Assembly: GCA_023014365.1 (NCBI GenBank)
Contig: JAEBUN010000066.1
Span: 61,601 to 125,600, forward strand
DNA: 64,000 nt
From: Lepiota brunneoincarnata
Taxonomy: Eukaryota; Basidiomycota; Agaricomycetes; Agaricales; Agaricaceae
Direction of reading: 5' to 3'
Position numbers and translations under genes: made by a program. Shown in pieces: positions 10,948-19,083 of the stretch. Position 1 is the first letter of the stretch, and each line of letters opens with the position of its first letter. The notes under the pieces are model-generated. The model searched no databases. It saw nothing but the letters and a program-made list of their open reading frames with translations, and was not told the DNA's origin.

Positions 10948-12707
10948 TGGAATGGACGCATCTCCGGGTCCTCGGCTAGCGCGGAGTGGAGTTCTTGTTG
11001 GAGTTCTGGATCAAGGTCATCGACCATTTGGCGCATCTGAGATGCGACTTCTGTGACGGCAAGGGAATACTTGCGTTGGGCATTCCGGTTTGGGAATCCG
11101 GGACGAGTGTTTTGTTGTCTAGGGAAGGGACGGTCGGGGTTTCTCGCAGGGCGAGGGGGATTAGTGCGCATTCCTGGGAAGCGTCTAGCTGGCGGTGGTT
11201 GGGGGCATTTGCTGACCCAATGATCTTTGGCTCCACATCGGAAGCATTCCTGGTTTTGGTATGATTTCATCTGTTGTCCGGTGATGACAGCATCTAACTC
11301 CAATGGTTCTTGTGTGGAGTTTTCTTCAGCATATTCTGGTTGTGGGATTTCGGGATAAGGATCTTCGAATCCTTCTTCTATTGCGACATGGTCTACTTCC
11401 ATGGCGTGTGGGTCGCGTGGGGTGAATCGTGGAGCGTTGCTCCTTTGGTAGAATTGTGCGTAGGGCACGTTGTTGTTTGGACGGCTTGGTCCGCGGTTGG
11501 GTTGGTATTGGTTTCTTTGGGGAAACGTATTTCTGGGGGTGCCATAGAGGGCATTGATTCGGCGGAAGTTGTCATCGAGTTTGTTTGCTCGGGTGTACCA
11601 AGCGGTGATAGTTGTCGGAGGGTTCTCCGATTTGTCGATTTTCATGGCAATGCGACGGTCAATTGCCTTGCGGTATAGATCGATTAATGTGCGATCTTCG
11701 TTTAGTCCGGATTGTCGGACAAGTTCTTTGAACTGAGCGTTGAACTCAGTCATTGGTTTGCCTGCTTGGTGCAGGGTTTGAAGTCTGGTATGTGCGTACG
11801 CATGTTCGTCCGCTGGGGTGAAGTCGGCCCTAAGTCGGGCGGTGAAGTTGTCCCATGATTCCATGATTATGGGTTGTCCTTGTGGGGTTTGGGCGTTTCT
11901 TTCGTGGAGGTACTGTCTAGCCCAGGCTCGGGCATCTCCTGATTGCATTGTCGAAAGGACAAATAAGGTCCTAGCGAGATCGGTGTTGTAAGTGGTTGCA
12001 TTAGCGAGCACGTAAACTTCGCATTGGAAGATCCAGTCTTTGAATAGTCTTCTAGTTCCATCGAAGGCGATGGGTTTGAGGAGTCCTAACTCCTTTGGGG
12101 TAGCTGCGGCAGCCATTATTTGTAATTGTCTGGGTGGCAGCGGCGGTGGTGATGGGGATTGTGCTGGTCGCAAAGGTGGAGCCGGTAGGGCTAAGGGTAC
12201 GGTTGGTGCGGGTAATGTGGGTGGTTGTGGATCGGGGTCTGATTGGTTGTTGTCTGTGATGTAGACGTCTGAGTCGTTATCAATTGGGGTTTTTCCTTGG
12301 TTGAGTTCAATGAAGGCCTCGTGTCTTGAGAGGAGATTTTCTTCAGAACCTGTGAGTTCTCTAGGTTGTTGTACGGCTTGTTGAAGTCGTTCAAGTTTGT
12401 ATGGGGAAAGTTGGTTTGCGATGATATCGCGTTTTTCTTGTTCTTCACGTTGTCTTTGTTTTTCAGCTAGTGCGGCTGAGAAACTTGTTTGGGTTCATGT
12501 TGTGGTGACGAGTTGGGTTGATGTTGATGCACGTGGGGTAGGTGAATCAAATGGGGATGGGGGATAGAATGGCGACGGTGTTTGAGTGGGGATAGGATTT
12601 CTTCTGGGATCCGGGTTTTGGGTTCCTGATCCTGAGATTCTGCTTCTCGATTTGGGAGGAGGGGGAGGTGATGGGGATTCTCGGGCCGAGAATTTCTTTG
12701 GTGGCAT
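10938..12707 (-). CDS. gag: B gag
   Basis: The frame runs from an ATG at 12707 to TAA at 10938-10940 and would give about 589 residues, but a TGA at 12495-12497 interrupts it after 70 codons. The uninterrupted core has its own ATG at 12173 (411 residues). The leader is Pro/Ser-rich and then charged. The core holds the retrotransposon gag region (FDGTRRLFKDWIFQCEVYV, W-D-F-R motifs) and a CCHC knuckle (CFRCGAKDHWVSKC) near residue 310, followed by basic and acidic tails. The stop lies just downstream of GGATTTTT, the likely -1 shift site for making Gag-Pol. The TGA may be a CpG mutation, or the core ATG may be the working start. Confidence 0.88.
10940..10947 (-). promoter_or_regulatory. B gag-pol -1 frameshift site
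   Basis: On the minus strand GGATTTTT precedes the gag TAA. Gag reads GAT-TTT-TAA and pol reads GGA-TTT-TTA in the -1 frame. C has GGATTTT at the same place (19071-19077). This is not the textbook X-XXY-YYZ heptamer, so the mechanism is inferred from frame geometry and conservation. Confidence 0.55.
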
Positions 12708-13042
12708 GGTGGCGGGTGTCTAGCGATCAATTATCGCTAGAAGTATGAAAATTTGAAGGGTGGCGATGGATATTCCCGAGTACAGGTTCCACGATCTGAC
12801 GACACAGCAGTGGCAGGGGCACGTGATGCGTTCGAGTTCTAGGTTGATGATTCTGTAGGCGAGGAGGGTGGCAGTTGTCGTGAAGACGAATATGAGGAGG
12901 TGAGCCAGGTTTGCTGGCAAGAGAGGAATGGATGGGATTGTAGCAACGGCTACAGAGAACGTCGCAATTGGCGACACAGAGTACCTCGACGTGTTCAGTA
13001 CGTTGGCAGAGCAGAGGGCGAGCAGAGGATAAGCAGCAAGAG

Positions 13043-13054
13043 TATCTTAGTGTT
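13043..13054 (-). promoter_or_regulatory. B primer-binding site (self-priming type)
   Basis: One base inside the 5' LTR, the minus strand reads AACACTAAGATA. This is exactly complementary to TATCTTAGTGTT in the LTR (plus 13215-13226), which lies 33 nt after the TATATAAGG box and would be near the 5' end of the transcript. No tRNA-type TGG site adjoins the LTR. This is the geometry known for Tf1-type self-primed elements. Confidence 0.65.
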
Positions 13055-13055
13055 T

Positions 13056-13441
13056 TGTTACCCGGGTTAGGGGTTCGCTCTTGAGTAGCACGGCGTTCGT
13101 GGCAAGATGTCTATACAGACTTGGTCTTGTCCTACTAGGCGTGACTTAGAGACGACGGAGCACTATAGTCCAGCCGGTTTAAGGGCAAAGAGGTATAGGA
13201 GGCAAGAACTGTATAACACTAAGATAAGGATACAAGGTATTGTACTGTATCCTTATATACTTCTAAGTGTGGCTGTACTCCTACTATAATAATCCAGACT
13301 GGGGTAACTATGAGTCAGAGATAAGAAAACATGAGGCGTATACTAAGAATAGTCCTTCTGATGTACACTACTGATAGTTTCATAGTGACATGGGAATGTG
13401 AGCTAAAAATAACTGTCCTTCTGATGTGATTTCTGATAACA
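13056..13441 (-). repeat. 5' LTR of B
   Basis: This 386-bp LTR is followed on the + strand by the duplication ACAGC at 13442-13446. It carries the promoter of B: on the minus strand the TATATAAGG box occupies 13259-13251, and the predicted start of the transcript lies near 13226. Confidence 0.97.
13251..13259 (-). promoter_or_regulatory. TATA box of B LTR
   Basis: TATATAAGG on the minus strand. The same nonamer occurs in the LTRs of A1 (3378-3386) and C (16816-16824), each 33-35 nt before the stretch that matches the primer-binding site. Confidence 0.65.
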
Positions 13442-13446
13442 ACAGC

Positions 13447-13604
13447 AGCAGGAACATGTGTGGTACAAAAGAAGCAAGATGGCAGTAAACATACAAGTAA
13501 GATGTACAGCGGGACTTGGGATGCATTTGCAAATGCCAACAATGTGACAATTGATTGCTTCTCAATATAAATCAATAAGAGCTTGGTTTTCTGTGAGTCC
13601 AGAT
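13447..13604. repeat. X: unknown insertion in A2 gag, right part
   Basis: This is the continuation of X after B. If B and one ACAGC copy are removed, it joins directly to 5302. It has no ORF and no relation to the B family that I can see. A2 gag homology resumes at about 13605 (AGTCCAGATTGT against AGTCCGGATTGT in B). Confidence 0.55.
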
Positions 13605-14597
13605 TGTTAGAAAAGTTCCTTGAATTGGGCATTGAATTCAGTCATTGATTTGCCTGCTTGGTGCAAGGTTTGGAGTCTGGTGTGTGCATAAGCGTGTTCA
13701 TCTGCCAGGGTGAAGTTGGTTCTTAAGCAGGTTGTAAAGTTGTCCCATGATTCCATGGCTATGGGTTGTCCTGCCTGTGTTAAGGCATTCCTTTCATGAA
13801 GGTATTGTCTGGTCCAAGCTCAAGCATCTCCTGATTGCATTGTCGATAGAACAAATAAGGTTCTGGCAAGATTGGTATTATAAGTAGAGGCATTGGTGAG
13901 TATGTATACTTCACATTGGAAGATCCAATCTTCAAACAGTCTTCTGGTTCTATCGAAGGCAATAGGTTTAAGGAGTCCTAATTCTTTTGGGGTTTGTGCA
14001 GCCATTTGTATTTGTCTAGGGGGTGGTGGTAGTGGTGGTGCTGGAGGTTGCAGTGGTTGTATGGGTGGTGCTGGTAGGGCTAAGGGTTGTGTTGGTGCAG
14101 GTAGTGCGGGTGGTAGAGGATCTGGTTCTGATTTGTTATTGTCTGTGATGTAGACATCTGAGTCATTATCTACTAGTGGGGTTCTTCCTTGATTTACTGT
14201 GAAATTGTGGCATGTAAGTAAATCTTCTTCTGATTTGGTAAGTTCTCTAGGTTGTTTGAGAATGTATTTGAGTCTAGCAAGTTTGTAGTTGTTTAAGGGA
14301 TGTGCTTTTGCATGGTATTCTTCAGCTTCTATGTGTTCTCTTTCTTCTCGTTCTAGTTGTCTTTGGACTAAGAGTTTGTGTGCTGAGGGTCTCAGGATTA
14401 ACTGTGTAGAGCTAGAGGCTCATGGAGTGGGAGAGTCAAATGGAGATGGGGGATAAAATGGGGATGATGTTTGAGTAGGTGTAGGATTTCTTCTTGGATC
14501 AGGGTTTTGGATTCCTGGTCCTGAGATTCTGCTTCTCAATTTGGGAGGAGGTGGTGATGGAGTTTCTCAGGCTGAGAACTTCTTGGGAGGTGTGGTG
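13605..14597 (-). pseudogene. A2 gag 5' part, decayed
   Basis: The reverse strand aligns to B gag from about 11705 to the start codon region at 12707. The core start (MAAQTPKELGLLKPIAFD) is still readable at 14005-13820. Stops and CpG loss are frequent, and the site of the B start codon reads GTG on the + strand instead of ATG, so the leader start is lost. The gag leader and 5' leader sequence continue to about 14965. Confidence 0.85.
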
Positions 14598-14965
14598 ATG
14601 GTTGCCTAGCAATCAATTATCACTAGAAGAATGAAAAATTGGGTGGCAATGATGGATATCCCAGAATATAGGTTCTATGATCTGACAACACAACAGTGAC
14701 AGGAGCACATGATGCATTCAAGCTCTAGGGTAATTATTTGGTAAGCAATGAGAGTGGCGGTGGAGGCAAAGATGAAGATGAGTAGGTAAGCCAGGTCTTC
14801 TGGTGGGGAGAGGTTTAGGGACGTAGCAATGGCTACACAGAGAGGCAGTTTTCTTTCACATGTTGTTTTGGATGACCAGAGTACCTCAACACATTCAGTA
14901 CATCAGCAGAGCAGAGCAGAGTAGAGGGCAAGCAAGAGGATAAGCAGCAGAGTATCTTAGTGTTT

Positions 14966-15358
14966 TGTTACCTGGGTTAGGGGTTCACTCTTGAGTAGCA
15001 TGGCATTTGAGGCAAGATGTCTATACAGACTTGGTCTTATCCTACTAGGCATGACTTGGAGATGACAGAGCACTATAAGTCCAGCCGGTTATGGCAAAGA
15101 GGTATAGGAGGTAAAGACTTTATAACACTAAGATAAGGATACATGATAATGTACTGTATCCTTATATACTACTGAGTGTGGCTATGCTCCTACTATAAAA
15201 AGATCTGGACCAGAGTAATTATGAGTCAGAGATAAGAGAGCAAGTCATAAACTAATTATAGTCCTTCTGATGTACACTACTGATTGTTTCAGAGTGACAT
15301 ATGACATGGGAAGCTGAACTAAAGATAACTGTCCTTCTGATATGGAATTCTGATTACA
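14966..15358 (-). repeat. 5' LTR of A2
   Basis: This diverged 393-bp B-family LTR runs from TGTTACCTGGG to CTGATTACA on the + strand. The internal side keeps the primer-site stretch (TATCTTAGTGTT at about 14953-14964). On the other side A3 ORF3 sequence begins at 15359. Confidence 0.9.
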
Positions 15359-16025
15359 ATGCAAACAGTATGCCCCAGGACATTATTTCTATGACTGCAT
15401 CAAATACTGATGCCCCCACTGTGCAGTTTTTCAACTCCACCATAAACAGACCAAATGCCCAGCTTGAAAGACTTGACACACCCCCTACTCCAGAAATTCA
15501 GCAGCCCATCCCACAATGACCCCAACTACCTACCATCATTACATCAACCTCACCAATGACAACTATTATAAGAAATGCTATGATGAGGTCACTGAGTCCA
15601 ACATTACAGGAGAACCATGCAGTACCTTCTGAAGAAAATCAAATTGCTCCTGCTAAAGAAAGAATAGAAGACCCACAATTCAGATGACTCTTATACAACA
15701 TCTTCTATCCAGGACAACCCCCATCCCCAGAAACAGCCACCATACTTGACCTCTACAGAACCCCCACTCCAACATTCTCTCCCATCATTCTCCCTCAACC
15801 CAACTCCACTGAACCCCAAGTCAACTACTATGAACCCTCCTACCTTACCAAATCCCCTGAAGAGGGAAATTAACAAGTTGTAATAGAATACAACTCTAGA
15901 AATGGACCTAATGTTATCAGAATTCCCATGTCATATGTCACTCTGAAATAATCAGTAGTGTACATCAGAAGGACTATATTTAGATCATGACTCATAGTTA
16001 CTCCAGTCCAGACAAATAGAGTAGG

Positions 16026-16333
16026 TGTTATGAACAGTCCAGACCGGGAGAAACAAGAACTATTGTTCGACTTTACAAGATGGGTACAGGAGACTACAGA
16101 CCAATTACGGGCACAAGAATACGAAGACGAGGAAGGGGAATATTACACCGCCATGCAGGACCTGGCGAGAGAAGCAGGAATGGAGATAACCTTGGAGGAT
16201 ATATTGGAATACCCCGAGGACGAGGAAGATAACCATGGATCAACCGACCCAACCTCCGATACGGATGGAAGCACTGAGAGAATGGAGAGCGAGAACGAAG
16301 AAGACTCCATGGAGATACAATCGGGAGAAGAAG
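16026..16333 (+). repeat. Extra partial LTR (first 308 bp) in front of C
   Basis: These 308 bp align without gaps to 16334-16641 at 12 transition differences. They carry the same open frame (16030 onward) and are directly joined to the full LTR. The outer GTAGG duplication encloses this piece. It fits an older C-family LTR that received C at its position 308, after which the 3' LTR of C recombined with the remainder of the old LTR. Confidence 0.85.
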
Positions 16334-16337
16334 TGTT

Positions 16338-16706
16338 ATGAACAGTCCAGACCGGGAGGAACAAGAATTACTGTTCGACTTTACAAGATGGGTACAGGAG
16401 ACCACAGACCAACTACGGGCACAAGAATACGAAGACGAGGAAGGGGAATACTACACCACCATGCAGGACCTGGCGAGAGAAGCAGGAATGGAGATAACCT
16501 TGGAGGATATATTGGAATACCCCGAGGACGAGGAAGATAACCATGGATCAACCGATCCAACCTCCGATACGGATGGAAGCACCGAGAGAATGGAGAGCGA
16601 GAATGGAGAAGACTCCATGGAGATACAATCGGGAGAAGGAGATTATGAGTCAGAGGAAAGCGATGGAACATCGCACAGCAGTAGCGAGAGCACTGACTCA
16701 TTGTAA
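16338..16706 (+). CDS. LTR-encoded acidic ORF of C
   Basis: This 122-codon frame starts four bases into the LTR. The product is strongly acidic: MNSPDREEQELLFDFTRW is followed by Glu/Asp runs and a Ser-rich end (ESTDSL). The identical frame in the 3' LTR is the in-frame continuation of ORF3b, so the genomic RNA would encode it as the C-terminal part of that protein. In the 5' LTR it lies upstream of the predicted transcript start and is probably silent. Against the partial LTR (16026-16333) I count 8 synonymous and 4 amino-acid-changing differences, which suggests selection on the protein. I recognise no domain. Confidence 0.5.
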   Translation: MNSPDREEQELLFDFTRWVQETTDQLRAQEYEDEEGEYYTTMQDLAREAGMEITLEDILEYPEDEEDNHGSTDPTSDTDGSTERMESENGEDSMEIQSGEGDYESEESDGTSHSSSESTDSL

Positions 16707-16815
16707 TATAAATAACGCTAGGATGCCATCAGCCAGGATGTGCATCATGGTCAGGACTGCGCACGACCAGTAGAACAGCCAAGTAACCTATAACGAGTAT
16801 ATAGCATCTCATAGG

Positions 16816-16862
16816 TATATAAGGCCTGTACAAGTAGAGATTAAAGCCTCAAGCTTTAATCT
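16816..16862 (+). promoter_or_regulatory. C LTR promoter and predicted transcript start
   Basis: TATATAAGG occupies 16816-16824. AAGCTTTAATCT at 16851-16862, 35 nt later, is exactly complementary to the site just inside the LTR (17034-17045). A transcript starting there would carry the self-primer at its 5' end. Confidence 0.6.
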
Positions 16863-17033
16863 TGTTAACAGCGGTCGTTTACCTCTCTGCCTTAACTTGG
16901 CGTCTTCCCTCGTTATCTCATTGAGCGCGATCCACTAAGCTCTATAAGGCCAACCGTCTCGGACACCTTGTAGAGTGATTGAAGGCCGTCTCCAGTTATC
17001 CTCGGATACAGAAGGAGCACGGATCATAACATT

Positions 17034-17045
17034 AGATTAAAGCTT
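17034..17045 (+). promoter_or_regulatory. C primer-binding site (self-priming type)
   Basis: AGATTAAAGCTT lies two bases after the 5' LTR. It is the reverse complement of 16851-16862. No tRNA-like TGG site adjoins the LTR. B shows the same geometry. Confidence 0.65.
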
Positions 17046-17221
17046 CCTTTGGACAACCTCCATCGTACACCCCGTGGTATCGGTACGCCTTGTCGCTACC
17101 CTTCCACACCGGCAGACGATACGCTTTATCGCTATCCGAGTGCCAACCGTATCTGACGACACGCCTTGTCGCTGTCCGGTGATACACCCCCGTAGAGCAG
17201 GCCACCATACCCTCTGCACCC

Positions 17222-19083
17222 TTGGTCAGACGCACCGAAAGCGTTGATAGGTCATCCACACCTTTAAGTGTTGATTGGGATAACGCACCCGTAAGCGTTG
17301 TATACAGGTCATCCGCACCTTCAAGCGTCGATTGGGATAACGCACCCGCAAGCGTTGTTTATTCACCCTCACCCTCACCTTCGACTTCTTCCCTCTTCAC
17401 CCTGTCTACAAACCGAAACGACCCCCTTGCCACCGACTACGAAGAATCCAACAGTTCTGACTGGTCGACAACCGACTCCGAACCCGACTTCACACCCCCT
17501 CCACCACGGACCCTAAAAAGAAAACAAAACCTATACCCCTCACTCGTTCACCCTCTGGTTCCGCACCGTACCCCACACAACCTACCGAGAGAGTTCAACG
17601 TCGAACAGAAGACCCAGGATACCCAGCACCCCCAGCATCAGTTCTTCAATCCCTACCTAAACAACCACCACCTGAAAGAACTGCCACCTCTACCCGCTCA
17701 AAGCTCGGGGAACCGATTCATAGAACATCTACCCCATCCTCCGGTCCTCAACCCTCAACAAGTACAAGAACTAGCGACAACACTTCGCAACAGAAACCCC
17801 CAAGAACATTCTCACCCCTCACATCACCACTTGGATCACCGGTACATTCACCGCCTCGATCCAGTTCCCCTGTACAATCCGAACCATCCGAAGTTAGCCC
17901 CACTACCGGGTCTATTCACACTTCCGACGAGGAATCCACAACCTCTGACATTAACAATATGGCCTCCTCCGCAAAAATCAATACACCCCCAACCTTTAAT
18001 GGAGAGACCGACTACTTCCGCCTCTGGAAGGATGCAGTACAACTATACATCGATGCAAAGCCAGGAGCCTTTTCCGATGACAAGACCAAGATACAATTCG
18101 CCCTTTCATACATGTCCACCGGCCCCGCCGCAACATGGAGAGGAGCATTCTTGGAATCAAACAAAGAACTCGATGGAAGCCAGACCCTTCCGACATGGAA
18201 GAAATTTCTCGAAGGACTCGATACATCCTTCGCCCCAAACAATGTCCCCGCCGACGCAATGGACAGAATCCGCCACCTCAAACAGAATGGACGATATATC
18301 GACGATTACATATCCCAGTTCCAGATACTTGCCTATCAGGCCGACCTTGGAGATGGAGTGGTGGCGGTCAACTATTTCAAGAACGGGCTGGATCGCCCCG
18401 TCGCAATCAAGACAATTAGCCTCAATCCAGGAAACAAACTCAGCGACTGGTTCAAGCAAGCTCGAACAGCATATCAGATACTACAAACTCAACGCGACTA
18501 TATGCAAACTCGAGGAACTCCCTCGTTTCCAACGACTTCGCGCACTCGCCCATTTAAAGGGAAAAGAAATGCTTTTACGCGCCGTGTCCCACTGCCCTAT
18601 CAAGCAACAGACCCTAACGCAATGGATATTGACCAACTCGCCGAAGCAGTCTACAACCTCGACTTTGAGGACGAGCCAGATCTACTCGCCGAGGAAGCTG
18701 ATGAAGACGAGGAGACCGAAGAAGACAGACTCCACCAGTTGGTACAAGAACGCACCCGCGAAGCCCTCAATGCAATCCTCACGGACGCCCAAAGAAAGGA
18801 TCTCAAAGAAAAGAGATGCTTCAACTGCCGCAAGACTGGACATTTTGCCCGCGAATGCCCCACCAAGAAGACAATATATCGCCGATCCGAATTACCCCGC
18901 AATTTGGATGCCAGAAACCGGTCAAATGCGATATCCAGAAGAAGACAAGCAAGCTACAGGAAAAAGAACTCGCTATACAACATACTAGAAGATGCAACCG
19001 ACGAAGAAGTCGAGGACATCTACGAACATTTTGCAAATGAATCCAACCACCCAGATGCCCCTCTGGTTAAGGATTTTGCCTAA
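17222..19083 (+). CDS. gag: C gag (leader plus core)
   Basis: The core has its own ATG at 17959 (374 residues, to TAA at 19081-19083). It begins with the gag fold (FNGETDYFRLWKDAVQLY) and carries a CCHC knuckle, CFNCRKTGHFAREC, near residue 292, followed by a basic stretch. Upstream the core frame is open back to 17461 without an ATG. A convincing Ser/Pro-rich leader with a repeated SVDWDNAP unit starts at ATG 17222 in another frame. Joining leader to core needs a -1 shift near the A-rich stretch at 17512-17530. In B a TGA separates a similar leader from a core that also begins with its own ATG. The leader may be a separate product, a shifted extension, or broken. Confidence 0.85.
19071..19077 (+). 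promoter_or_regulatory. C gag-pol -1 frameshift site
   Basis: GGATTTT is read GAT-TTT by gag (stop TAA at 19081) and GGA-TTT by the -1 pol frame, which opens right after a TAA at 19068-19070. The same heptamer sits at the gag end of B. The gag/pol overlap is only 13 nt, which limits where a shift can occur. Confidence 0.55.

Larger units (their letters stand above)
5308..13441 (-). mobile_element. B: full-length Ty3/gypsy chromovirus with LTRs and TSD
   Basis: This 8134-bp element is bounded by 386-bp LTRs at 5308-5693 and 13056-13441. The LTRs begin TGTTA and end TAACA on either strand and differ at one base that I can find. The 5-bp target duplication ACAGC stands at 5303-5307 and 13442-13446. 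Reading right to left: 5' LTR, self-primer site, gag, -1 shift site, pol with chromodomain, ORF3a and overlapping ORF3b, 3' LTR. The insertion looks recent. However, gag, protease and ORF3a each carry one in-frame TGA, so this copy may depend on others to move. Confidence 0.97.
3583..15358 (-). mobile_element. A2: decayed chromovirus, interrupted by A1, X and B
   Basis: A2 is a minus-strand copy of the B family, CpG-poor and broken. Visible pieces are protease/early pol and the end of gag (3583-5044), the start of gag (13605-14597), a leader, and the 5' LTR (14966-15358). Its RT, integrase, ORF3 and 3' LTR must lie left of the window, beyond A1. X (5045-5302 and 13447-13604) splits its gag, and B sits inside X. 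The LTR end at 15358 joins A3 ORF3 sequence, so A2 was inserted into A3. The feature spans the younger insertions. Confidence 0.88.
16334..17031 (+). repeat. 5' LTR of C
   Basis: This 698-bp LTR has termini TGTTATGAAC and GGATCATAACA. It contains an open frame from the ATG at 16338, a TATA box at 16816, a hairpin-forming stretch at 16839-16861 (GATTAAAGC, 5-nt loop, GCTTTAATC) and the primer-complementary sequence at 16851-16862. Confidence 0.96.

Noticed and set aside
17222..18988. 588-codon frame across C gag as one protein
   Set aside because: Only its first about 100 codons look like a gag leader; from about 17530 the gag core frame carries the recognisable protein.
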